A DNA stretch of 14,956 bases, from positions 1 to 14,956 of the forward strand of contig CAYYVK010000016.1 of NCBI GenBank assembly GCA_964475145.1, written 5' to 3'. This DNA comes from CAYYVK01 sp964475145. GTDB taxonomy: Archaea > Aenigmatarchaeota > Aenigmatarchaeia > CG10238-14 > SCSR01. The translations under genes and the position numbers were made by a program. The notes under the pieces were generated by a model, which had not been told where the DNA came from, made no database searches, and saw only the letters and a program-made list of their open reading frames with translations. The stretch's first letter is position 1. Every line of letters begins with the position of its first letter. This document shows, piece by piece, positions 1-7,764 of this stretch.

Positions 1-1
1 A

Positions 2-25
2 GTAAAGACAAGTGTAAAGACAAGT
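2..25. repeat. Perfect 12-bp tandem duplication
   Basis: The 12-base unit gtaaagacaagt occurs at 2-13 and again immediately at 14-25. A further partial match (agtaaa) follows at 23-28. The window edge cuts the left side, so the array may have more units outside. No function can be assigned. Confidence 0.6.
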
Positions 26-71
26 AAATGCTAAAATTCAAGAATCTGATAGAAAAAGCGCTACATAAGAC

Positions 72-122
72 TTTTTTTTCATTTTTGTTGTTCGTTTACT
101 GCCTGTTTGGGAGTATTTTTTT
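72..122 (+). terminator. Possible oligo-T terminator pair for a plus-strand transcript
   Basis: Eight Ts at 72-79 and seven Ts at 116-122 lie on the plus strand in a region without a convincing gene. Archaeal RNA polymerase often terminates at oligo-T tracts in the coding strand. A gene entering from the left, outside the window, could therefore end here, convergent with the minus-strand operon. There is no supporting hairpin and the upstream gene is not visible. Confidence 0.22.
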
Positions 123-252
123 CCAACTTTTAGTTTTTGCTGTCTTTCTTTGCTTTTGTTCTTTTCTGGAATTTAGGTTACTCGAAGCAGACGTTCGTTC
201 AATCAATCTAAGATGATATAAGAATAGAGCGAAAAGGATAAATACTTAACGT

Positions 253-2277
253 TCAAACTGTAAACTCTAGTCTCTTAAAACCATTTTTAATTTCTTCTGG
301 AGTTGTGTAGAATATAGTAAAGCTTTCCCTATGATTAACACTATACTTTGTTGCTTGTTGTAATAAACACTTCTCTATTTTTTCAGAAGCGCAAACGAAG
401 TACATCTCCTCTTCTAAATTTTCTTTCAAGATTTCAAAAAGCTTGTTTAAGTTCTTTGTTTTTGCTAAAAGAATGCGCTGCTGGATACCATCCTTTTCTA
501 CAACTAACTCTTTTTCCCTTTTTTCTAGAATTTTATATCCTTTTGTTGAAAGAGCTTCAACAACCTCCTCTTCAAAACCTTCTACCTTTGAATCTTCTTG
601 AAACTTACCAGTTTTTAGTGCTAGGACAAGCTCACCTTCGTGCGTTAAGAAATAGCAAAAAGCTTTTTGCTTGTACGCTTTAGCTTCCTTAAACCCTACT
701 AAACCTAAGTTAACGAGCTTTGAAACCTCTTCCTTAAAGCTTTTGCAAGACATTCTTAAAGCTTTAGCAAGCTCGGAAGTGTATACACCACAACCATCCA
801 GCAAAGCTTCTAGGATACGCCATCCACTACCAGTAATCTTTTTCATCTTTTCCTCGACTACAAAAGCTTCAAACCCTTTTTCCCTTTTATTTTCCACACT
901 TTCTAAAAGCTTGCCTTGCATCAGTTTTCTTAGTTCTTCATCACTAACTTTTCCTCTTTCTTCCAGGATAAGTGGAAACTTGACCAAGAAAGGATTTGGA
1001 AATGCAGATTTTCTTACAAGCATAAAAGCATGGCCAGTTGGTAGCCTTCTCAAGTAGCTTATATCTTTCTCATCCTTTAATCCAAGCATGCTTGCTGCAT
1101 CTTCCACGTCTGAAGAATACTTTGTGTCCAAGCCTAAGTTCATGTAGATATGAGTAGAAGTATTACCAAGTGCAGGATAGCTGATTAAGGAAGGGTGTTG
1201 GTCTGTATAAACAATTCCGATACCAAGCTCTCTTATTTCTCTAAAGATGAGGTCTGTTACAGCTTCTATTCCAAGCTTTTTAGTTTTTTCCCTGTTTAGC
1301 ACGTGATGCGACTCTTCTAGCACAATTACACCAACTAATTTTTCTCTTACGTTCTTTACTATTAGCCAATCCCTTATCCATTGCAGTATAATTTCTATCA
1401 AGAAAGTCTTATCATCGCTCGAAAGCGAATCTAACTCAAGAACACTAATCTTCCCATCTTCAAAAAAGCTTGAAGGAAGAATACCTTTATCACAATCAAA
1501 AATTCTACCAGTTTCTCTTAAGCATAAAGATTCTAAAGGTCTCATTGCAGTAGCAATCCAATTCTTTTCTCTAGGAGAAAGAGTAGCATAAGAATATTTT
1601 TCCAACCATTCCTTAACGTCAACAAGCCTAGGCGTTTCAACATTGCTGTAAATTTCATTCAAAGCTTTTAGTATAACATATCTTCCACCGCCTAACAACC
1701 AATAAGCATGATCAAAAACTTCTGCAAACTCTTTCATCCACTGCACAACAGAAACTCCATCTGGTGGCAAAAGAGGGTTAAAGCGGAAAGGAACGACTTC
1801 TCTACCAACTGTATAAACTGTAATTCTCTCTTTAATTTCTGGTAGAGTAAGCAAGTCACGGTAGTTTCTCTTGGAAAAATCAAAAATCAAAGCAGGTATT
1901 TTTTGTTTAGCTAAAGATTCTATTAGGTAATGGACTATGTTGGTTTTACCTGAGCCAGAAGATCCGAAAATTCCTACATGAGTTAGCAAGTCCTTTTTGG
2001 AGAAGAAAAATGGATAAAGTTCTTTTTTTCCGTAAAGGATCTTCCCTAGCTCTATTTCACCTGAAACAGCTTCTTGGGGTGGAGGCTCTAAGAGGGGAGA
2101 TTCGCGCAATTCTGTGTCAGAACTTATGAAAGCTTTTATCCTATCAACAGCTTCTACTATTTTTTGCCTGTACTTTTCGTTTCCGAGCAAATAAGCAGTC
2201 TCAAGCTGAGCAACCTTTTCTCTTCCTAGAAAAGGAGTTAGCCTTCTTATTTCTTCTGCTATGTTTTCTTCCATCAT
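253..2277 (-). CDS. Soluble HerA/DUF87-type ATPase with C-terminal winged helix
   Basis: A 674-residue protein of the HerA/FtsK/VirB4 ATPase group, hexameric motors that pump DNA or protein. It has no signal peptide or membrane helix, so it is probably cytoplasmic. Residues 1-60 are helical. A HerA-like lead-in (IELGKIL, then DLLTHVGIFG) runs into Walker A GSSGSGKT at 105-112. Walker B is VIVLEESHH at about 317-325, with Glu-Glu where many relatives have Asp-Glu, a variant I recall in HerA relatives. YTDQHPSLIS near 357-366 resembles the HerA motif after Walker B. Residues about 484-552 look like a winged helix (SELAKALRMS, then a wing and YFLTHEGE). The last 120 residues are an alpha/beta extension I do not recognise. 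The start is the first of two ATGs (MM) and overlaps the upstream stop as ATGA, suggesting translational coupling. A purine-rich GGTGGTGG precedes it. No nurA, mre11 or rad50 is nearby, which argues against the DNA-repair HerA. Substrate unknown. Confidence 0.85.
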   Translation of the reverse strand: MMEENIAEEIRRLTPFLGREKVAQLETAYLLGNEKYRQKIVEAVDRIKAFISSDTELRESPLLEPPPQEAVSGEIELGKILYGKKELYPFFFSKKDLLTHVGIFGSSGSGKTNIVHYLIESLAKQKIPALIFDFSKRNYRDLLTLPEIKERITVYTVGREVVPFRFNPLLPPDGVSVVQWMKEFAEVFDHAYWLLGGGRYVILKALNEIYSNVETPRLVDVKEWLEKYSYATLSPREKNWIATAMRPLESLCLRETGRIFDCDKGILPSSFFEDGKISVLELDSLSSDDKTFLIEIILQWIRDWLIVKNVREKLVGVIVLEESHHVLNREKTKKLGIEAVTDLIFREIRELGIGIVYTDQHPSLISYPALGNTSTHIYMNLGLDTKYSSDVEDAASMLGLKDEKDISYLRRLPTGHAFMLVRKSAFPNPFLVKFPLILEERGKVSDEELRKLMQGKLLESVENKREKGFEAFVVEEKMKKITGSGWRILEALLDGCGVYTSELAKALRMSCKSFKEEVSKLVNLGLVGFKEAKAYKQKAFCYFLTHEGELVLALKTGKFQEDSKVEGFEEEVVEALSTKGYKILEKREKELVVEKDGIQQRILLAKTKNLNKLFEILKENLEEEMYFVCASEKIEKCLLQQATKYSVNHRESFTIFYTTPEEIKNGFKRLEFTV

Positions 2278-2852
2278 CCACCACCCTTCAAGGTTGAGAA
2301 GATGTTAGCTATCTTCATTTCACTTTCATATTCTTCCATCAACTCTTTCAGCTGGCTCCTAAGCTCCACAATATCCTTCCAGAAGTTTATGTTTTCCTTA
2401 CGCTTTTCCATTCTTAGAAGAGTAATGTTAAGCTTAAATTCTCTCATTTCTTCTCTGTCTGAGATTGTTGACAAAACTTTCTCCAGTTCTTCTATATCCT
2501 TTTCTATCTCTTGATTAAACCTTGCGTTCATCTCTTCTCTCATTCTGATAGCTCTTTCCAGTTCTTCTATTCTACTTTTCAAGAACTTTATCCTGTCAAA
2601 AATATCGCCTACAACTTCTGCTCCTATCTTTGGCAATTTTCTATTCTCTTCTGCTTGCATATCTTTTATCATTTTTTGGAGCAAAGGAATGCTTACCTTT
2701 TGCACCTTAGGTTTTTCTGCTTTTATTTCTTTAGGCTTGTAGCTTTCTGCCTGTTTATAAATTCTAATTACTTTAGATTCTTCCTCCTTTTCTTTCTCAT
2801 ACTCTTCAGGCTTATCTACTCTATAAGGAAGCTTGTATTCTTCCCTTTTCAT
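2274..2852 (-). CDS. Small cytoplasmic coiled-coil protein
   Basis: I do not recognise a family. From the ATG at 2852 it is 192 residues. Residues 1-75 are highly charged and low in complexity (Lys/Glu-rich, with PKEIKAEKPK). Residues about 83-183 form long amphipathic helices with heptad spacing (IKFLKSRIEELERAI; IVELRSQLKELMEEY). It ends in LKGGG. There is no signal peptide, membrane segment or cysteine. The frame also opens at 2918, where an ATGA overlaps the upstream stop. The extra 22 residues of that version are encoded by an AT-rich segment containing a canonical TATA element at leaderless distance from 2852, so I prefer the shorter form. Its stop overlaps the start of the downstream ATPase gene by 4 bases, so it is a likely partner or regulator of that ATPase (inference). 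It resembles the neighbouring 501-residue coiled-coil protein in style but not detectably in sequence. Confidence 0.75.
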   Translation of the reverse strand: MKREEYKLPYRVDKPEEYEKEKEEESKVIRIYKQAESYKPKEIKAEKPKVQKVSIPLLQKMIKDMQAEENRKLPKIGAEVVGDIFDRIKFLKSRIEELERAIRMREEMNARFNQEIEKDIEELEKVLSTISDREEMREFKLNITLLRMEKRKENINFWKDIVELRSQLKELMEEYESEMKIANIFSTLKGGG

Positions 2853-2875
2853 GTTGTTACTATTAGATAGTAAAA

Positions 2876-2883
2876 TATTTAAA
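2876..2883 (-). promoter_or_regulatory. Archaeal TATA box for the small coiled-coil gene (leaderless)
   Basis: On the minus strand this reads TTTAAATA, matching the archaeal TATA consensus, within a longer AT-only stretch (2871-2885). Its centre is about 27 bases upstream of the ATG at 2852, the distance at which archaeal transcription starts, so the transcript would begin at or next to the start codon. No Shine-Dalgarno sequence precedes that ATG, which fits a leaderless mRNA. This would give the last two genes of the operon their own promoter. Confidence 0.6.
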
Positions 2884-2914
2884 TACAACTGAAGACAAGA
2901 AAAGACGATGATTT

Positions 2915-5900
2915 TCATTGAGACAATTTTCTCTCTAGCTCGTGGAGCTTCTCTTCAGCTTTTTTCCTCAACTCCTCATAGCTTTCTTTCGAAATTATCC
3001 CTTCTCTGTACTCTCTTTCAATTATGGCTAGCATCTTGTTTATTTTCTCTCTTTCTTCCTTCAGCTTTTGGGCAGAGACTACACCAATAACAGCTTTTTT
3101 CAAGGTTTCTGGCGGTACGCTTACTTTTGCTTCATACTTTATGCCTCTCAGCACAACAAACAAAACTACGGATATACATCCAACTATAATTGCCAAAACT
3201 AACAGTAGCCATTTCTGCAAAAGTTCGATTAAGTTAGCAAGAACTGGTTTTTCAAGAGGCTTTGCAACTTGTAGCTCATACTCTGCTTTCTCCAAGTACT
3301 GCCTAGCCATGTCTACCATATCTTTCGCATCATCGTAGAGCTTTTGGTTCAGGTATCTTTCAGCTATTGTTAGCTTATCTCTTGCATTATCTAAAAGCTG
3401 TTTAACTTTTGTTACATCCTTATTTTCTTTTTCTGCCTGCAACGTTCTACTTTCTATGTCCTGCAAGGTTTTCTTTAGGGTGAGTATCTGGTAGTATATA
3501 AGTTCAGCTCTTGAAGCAAAGACTCTTAGCACAAAGCTTTTTTCATCCTTAGCTTCTAAGGAGCTAACGATAATTTTCCCATCATAATTTCCTGACTTTG
3601 CGGTCATAGGGATTGCAAACCTTATCGAAAAGCTTTGGTTTTCTCCAGCTTTTAAGTCGAAAGATTTTGGTAGTTCGATCCAGCTTTGGTCCACACCTTG
3701 AATGTTGATAAAAATGTTGCTCAAGTCTACATTGCCAGAATTCTTTACAGTTACTGCCAAAAAACCTATCCATCCTCTTTCTATTTCTAGCTCTTTAGTC
3801 CAATCGACTATCTCAAGCTTTGGTAACGGTTGTGCTATTACTAGCGGATAAGTGACTGGAGGAGCGTAGGGAAGAGTAGTTGTTGTAGTTGGCAAGAAGG
3901 TTGTGAAAGTAGCGTATGCACCAGCCTTTTCAGTCCCAGAGTAGTAAACCAAAAAAGTTATTTTCACATCACCAACATAGCTTGTACTTGGATATACTAC
4001 ATGCTGTTTTACAGAATTTGCAGGAACAAAGATTGTATCTGCTCCTGACGCTAGAATTTCGCTTGTATCTACTCTACTCAACTTCCATTCAACAGTTACA
4101 TCCTGTCCAGCATTACCCTTATTCTCTATTTCTACACCTACAGCCAAGTCTGGCACTGTATAGTCCAAGACAGTTATACTTCTTACGTCAAATGGCCCAC
4201 CGACTAAACGTGTAAAAACTTCTTTTGTTATTGTATTCGGTACTTTTGTAGCAGTAACGACCCACTTCCAGTTGCCTTGTGTCGAAGAAGAGGAAGTAGT
4301 ATAACTTCTGAAGTAAAGACCTGTGCTTATCTTACTCATTGAAACATTATCCAGAATTAAATTCCCAATAGGATCGAACAAGCTTGATTTTATCTCATCC
4401 ACATCTATGTTTTTCACGCTATCAGTTGTAGTCGCAGAAACTTGTAAATCTTTTCCAACTTCTACTTCAGAGGGTGCTTCTAAACTAAGCATGAAGAAAG
4501 GTATCTCTGGCTTTTCATAGACTGAAAAGCTGTAGGCATCAAGCCTACCTGCATAAACGTTGACTAAAGGGTCTAGATAGGTTGTGTTAGAAACTAGGGT
4601 ATAGGTTCCTGTAGGGTCTGAAGTTGCTAGAATAAATGTTGGCATCGGCTCCAAAGTACCGTTTACAGTAGTGCCTGTATACTCCCAGACCAAGCTATTG
4701 CTAGGGTTTTTTATTTGGAGTATCACGTTCGCATTTTCGAGCAAATTTCCTTCTCCATCCTTCAACAAATACTCTACTCTTCCACTATCACCCTGATAAT
4801 AGTAGGTTTGTTGCGTTCTCAGGCTTACGTTGAGCTTAGTATAGGCTTTTAATGTTGTATTGCTCCAGCCTACTCTACCAGTATTATCACTAGAATAAAC
4901 AGTAATAAGGTATAGCCCTCTTTGGGAAGTGTTGGTATAGTTTAAAGTCCATATGCCTGGAGCTATGCTTTGCATTTCAATTAGCTCTAAATTGTTGTTG
5001 GGTTGTGTAATGTTAGCTCTTGTCCAGTTTATGCCAGTTCCAGACTGATCTTGGACAGAAGCGTTTATCTGTATCCAGCTACTAACTTCTATTACAGCAG
5101 AAGACAAGTTTATGTTTACTATTGGCGGACCAGGTCTAAGAGTAAATCTATCAACCCAAAGAGTAGAGTTTGGGTTGTAGTAAAGCTTAGAAGAATTCAT
5201 CCTAACAGAATAGTTTCCTAAAGGCTTTTCTGTCGAATTCCATGTACAATTGTACCAACCATTACCTTCGTCCAAAGCATCACATGTATATTCTTCAGTT
5301 CCGTTTGAAAGGACAAATTTTACAGTTGCACCACTTATCAAGTTAAAGCCTTCATCAGTAACGTTTCCTCTTAACAAAACAATTTCTCCTCTGTCTATCA
5401 ATGAGCCATTCAAAGGAAGTTGGAGTTGATTCTTCAAGGTTTGCATGCTAACATTTCCTTGAATTATTGCAAGCGTAGGAGTAGTGTAATTTGCTACAGG
5501 ATAAAACTTAATCCAGTCTATTGCAGTACCGTAAATGCCGTAACTATCAGAAGTTCCGTAGGAAGGATAAGATCCTGAGCTATCAGAAGTAAACCTTCCT
5601 ACAATTCTACTTCCAAGAAACTGAGCAGTTTCAGCGCCTGTTCCAGAATTCTTCCTTGTTTGGACTCCATTCACGTAGAGGTAAGCAAAATCATAGTTAG
5701 GTTCAGTGGCCCATTTCCAATAAACTTCAATCATTTGAGCCCATGTTCTATTCCATTCGTAACCTATTCCTGGCAAAGAGCTTTGATTCGACCAGACATT
5801 CATGTTGTTTGTGTACCCACTTCTCCAGTAAGGTTTTTCGCTTATAATTTTTCCTTTAGGCTTTGCTCCGTTCTCCAAGACATCAAAGTATATCCAAAAA

Positions 5901-6229
5901 GTCCTGTTCGTGTTTGCTGCTGTAGTTCCGTTTGCTATCCAAGTTATGTTTCCTTTTATTAGAGTTTCGTTTTCCCAGTCGTAAGGATGTTCGTAAGAGC
6001 CTTCTAAAACTCTTATAGAGTTAGGGTCGAAGCTTCCACTAATACCAAGGCTTTCTAGCAAGGAAGTAAAATTCACGTTTATTTTTACACTTGCATTTTC
6101 TACAGCTAAAGGAGAGCTTATGTTCACAGGAAACCTGAAGTGCCAGTTTGTGTCCCACCATTCTTGCGCTAAGCTTACTGAAACCAGGAGAAAAAAAGCA
6201 AGGAGTGCTAACAGCAAGAACTTTCTCAT
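2915..6229 (-). CDS. Secreted DUF2341 surface protein, single-pass anchored, SHOCT-like cytoplasmic tail
   Basis: 1,104 residues. Residues 1-21 are a signal peptide (MRKFLLLALLAFFLL, cleavage near SLA/QE). A DUF2341 domain follows at about 23-125 (WWDTNWHFRFPVNIS). Residues about 130-255 look like a concanavalin/LamG-type sandwich ending in IDWIKFYP. Several Ig-like domains follow, then a CARDB-like domain (about 680-770), a PTTTTTLP linker (about 776-790) and a NEW3-like domain (about 815-903). A helical Ala-rich stalk (about 910-995), a membrane helix (about 1007-1027) and a 77-residue cytoplasmic tail complete it. The tail ends in a SHOCT-like motif (YREGIISKESYEEL, in 1063-1101) that also occurs twice in the upstream coiled-coil gene. 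NxS/T sequons are frequent, suggesting a heavily glycosylated ectodomain. The start is 29 bases past the upstream stop with no ribosome-binding site. A weak AT-rich element (about 6250-6258) could be a leaderless promoter. Role unknown; likely adhesion or envelope structure. Confidence 0.85.
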   Translation of the reverse strand: MRKFLLLALLAFFLLVSVSLAQEWWDTNWHFRFPVNISSPLAVENASVKINVNFTSLLESLGISGSFDPNSIRVLEGSYEHPYDWENETLIKGNITWIANGTTAANTNRTFWIYFDVLENGAKPKGKIISEKPYWRSGYTNNMNVWSNQSSLPGIGYEWNRTWAQMIEVYWKWATEPNYDFAYLYVNGVQTRKNSGTGAETAQFLGSRIVGRFTSDSSGSYPSYGTSDSYGIYGTAIDWIKFYPVANYTTPTLAIIQGNVSMQTLKNQLQLPLNGSLIDRGEIVLLRGNVTDEGFNLISGATVKFVLSNGTEEYTCDALDEGNGWYNCTWNSTEKPLGNYSVRMNSSKLYYNPNSTLWVDRFTLRPGPPIVNINLSSAVIEVSSWIQINASVQDQSGTGINWTRANITQPNNNLELIEMQSIAPGIWTLNYTNTSQRGLYLITVYSSDNTGRVGWSNTTLKAYTKLNVSLRTQQTYYYQGDSGRVEYLLKDGEGNLLENANVILQIKNPSNSLVWEYTGTTVNGTLEPMPTFILATSDPTGTYTLVSNTTYLDPLVNVYAGRLDAYSFSVYEKPEIPFFMLSLEAPSEVEVGKDLQVSATTTDSVKNIDVDEIKSSLFDPIGNLILDNVSMSKISTGLYFRSYTTSSSSTQGNWKWVVTATKVPNTITKEVFTRLVGGPFDVRSITVLDYTVPDLAVGVEIENKGNAGQDVTVEWKLSRVDTSEILASGADTIFVPANSVKQHVVYPSTSYVGDVKITFLVYYSGTEKAGAYATFTTFLPTTTTTLPYAPPVTYPLVIAQPLPKLEIVDWTKELEIERGWIGFLAVTVKNSGNVDLSNIFINIQGVDQSWIELPKSFDLKAGENQSFSIRFAIPMTAKSGNYDGKIIVSSLEAKDEKSFVLRVFASRAELIYYQILTLKKTLQDIESRTLQAEKENKDVTKVKQLLDNARDKLTIAERYLNQKLYDDAKDMVDMARQYLEKAEYELQVAKPLEKPVLANLIELLQKWLLLVLAIIVGCISVVLFVVLRGIKYEAKVSVPPETLKKAVIGVVSAQKLKEEREKINKMLAIIEREYREGIISKESYEELRKKAEEKLHELERKLSQ

Positions 6230-6258
6230 ACTAAATATTTGGATTTTCTTAAAAATAG

Positions 6259-7764
6259 TTACAAACTTTTTTCTATTTCGTCAATCCTTTTTCTAAACTC
6301 TTCTATCTTTTCATGAAAAGGTGTTTCTTGTTTTTCGCTCAATCTTTTCTCAAGCTCACCTGCTCTTATAGTCAGGCTTGCAACTCTTTTGTCCAAAATT
6401 TTTATAGCATTTCTTTGCGAATCTAATGCTTCTTCCAGTTTGCTTATGTGGTCCAAAAGCTCCTCTATCTTTCTGGTAGCTTCTACGTCAGAAGTTTCTG
6501 CTGGTATAAAACTTTCCAGCTTTTCTATCTCTTTGCTTATCCTTTCTAATTCTTTTACATTTTTCTCCTTAACTTCCTTATAAGTTTTTTCAGATATAAT
6601 TCCACTTCTATACTGGTCTTCAATGCTTGCTAAAAGCTCTTCTATTTCTTTCAATTTTTCTTTTAACATTAAAGCTTTTGGAGACGGTGATTTTTGAACT
6701 ACTTTAACTACTTCCGATTTTCTTTCTGCTAACTTTTTAACCTCTTCTTCCAGAGCAGCTATCTTCTTTTCATTTAGGCTAATACTAGCTAGTGCTTCGT
6801 CCAACTTTTCTCTCACGAATTCTAAGAATTCACCAACATCCTTAGGCTCTTCTTCCACTTTCAACCTTTCCATCTCTCTTTCCAACTTTTCTAGGAATGC
6901 TTTGTTCTTCTCAACAACTTCCTTGTAAGAGCTTTCTGATATCATTCCTTTTTTGTATTGTTCTTCTAGGTTGGTTAGTAAGGTTGTAATTTCCTTTTTT
7001 CTCTCTTCTATTTCAGCCATCTTTTCTTCTTTCTTTCTTCCAATTTTTAATTCTTCTTCCACAGCCTTTTTAAGCTCCTCTTTAGTCACACAAGCATCCA
7101 GCCTTATCTTGCTTTCATCAACACTTCTTACAAGCTCTTTTGTCAATTCTTCAAGCTTTTCTACCTTTTCTCTAGTTTCAGCCATTTCGCTAAGTCTTCT
7201 CTCACTTTCTAAGTAAAACCTTTCAGTCTTTGCAGCATCTCTTTCTACAGAAGATTTTAAATCCTCGATTTTCTTCAGCTTTTCTTCAGCTGCGTTCAAC
7301 AAGCTTTTCAAGTTTTCTATACTTTTTATACCTTCGAGCACCTTTTCAACTTTAGAAAGTCTTTGGTTCAAATCTTTCGAAGCTTCAGAAAACTTTTCTA
7401 TCTTTGCGTTTATTTCTTCTATCTCCTTTTCCTTTTCTTCCAGAGCTTTCTTTATCCTTTCAGGTCTTATATCCTTTACACTTTCTTCTACTTTCTCAAG
7501 CTTCGTTTCCATCTCTTTTATGCTTGCATCTCTTTGGAAGTATAAGGACCTGACTTCTCCTATAGATTCAGCAAGCTCTTTTATCCTTTCATCAGCCTCA
7601 AACTTCACTGCTTTTAAAGTGTCTACTATTGCCTTAAGCTTTTCAACTTCTACTAGGATGTTACGTACGTCTACCTCCTCTTTCACAGGCTTCTCTTCTA
7701 CCTCTTCTTTAATTATCCCTTCCTCCTTCAAGATTTCTCCAACAGGCTTTTCTTTAACCATCAT
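6259..7764 (-). CDS. 501-residue cytoplasmic coiled-coil protein with two SHOCT-like motifs
   Basis: No family recognised. The protein is almost entirely charged amphipathic helix rich in Glu, Lys and Leu, with heptad patterns from about residue 35 to the end. There is no signal peptide or membrane segment, so it should stay in the cytoplasm. Two related motifs, EEQYKKGMISESSYKEV (from residue 267) and EDQYRSGIISEKTYKEV (from residue 382), sit 115 residues apart, each followed by a long helix. They match the spacing of SHOCT domains (hydrophobic, x-x-G-x-IS-x-x-x-Y/F). A third copy closes the DUF2341 protein encoded next. The start is the first of two ATGs and overlaps the stop of the giant surface ATPase gene as ATGA, with AGAGGGG just upstream, so translation is probably coupled. 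Inference: an internal scaffold that connects membrane proteins or the ATPase. Long coiled coils give poor homology evidence, so the function stays open. Confidence 0.8.
   Translation of the reverse strand: MMVKEKPVGEILKEEGIIKEEVEEKPVKEEVDVRNILVEVEKLKAIVDTLKAVKFEADERIKELAESIGEVRSLYFQRDASIKEMETKLEKVEESVKDIRPERIKKALEEKEKEIEEINAKIEKFSEASKDLNQRLSKVEKVLEGIKSIENLKSLLNAAEEKLKKIEDLKSSVERDAAKTERFYLESERRLSEMAETREKVEKLEELTKELVRSVDESKIRLDACVTKEELKKAVEEELKIGRKKEEKMAEIEERKKEITTLLTNLEEQYKKGMISESSYKEVVEKNKAFLEKLEREMERLKVEEEPKDVGEFLEFVREKLDEALASISLNEKKIAALEEEVKKLAERKSEVVKVVQKSPSPKALMLKEKLKEIEELLASIEDQYRSGIISEKTYKEVKEKNVKELERISKEIEKLESFIPAETSDVEATRKIEELLDHISKLEEALDSQRNAIKILDKRVASLTIRAGELEKRLSEKQETPFHEKIEEFRKRIDEIEKSL

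Larger units (their letters stand above)
1..252. other. Intergenic region downstream of the operon, no convincing gene
   Basis: This stretch lies beyond the stop codon of the last minus-strand gene. It opens with a perfect 12-base tandem duplication and holds two T runs on the plus strand. A 62-codon plus-strand frame (28-216) is open, but its product is a Phe/Leu-rich string that simply reflects the T-rich composition. It has no ribosome-binding site and no recognisable domain, so I do not call it a gene. A tiny single-pass membrane protein cannot be excluded. I see no tRNA, hairpin or repeat array here. Confidence 0.5.

Noticed and set aside
28..216. 62-codon plus-strand frame with a hydrophobic product
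   Set aside because: The Phe/Leu-rich product follows from T-rich sequence. There is no ribosome-binding site and no clear promoter, and it is the only plus-strand candidate next to the operon. Mentioned in the intergenic entry instead.
348..1057. Plus-strand frames of 111 and 128 codons opposite the soluble ATPase
   Set aside because: They are antisense shadows. The minus-strand frame carries the winged helix and the C-terminal part of a continuous ATPase.
253..2277. HerA-NurA DNA end-resection operon
   Set aside because: No nurA, mre11 or rad50 is adjacent. The neighbours are surface and coiled-coil proteins, so the repair role is not supported.
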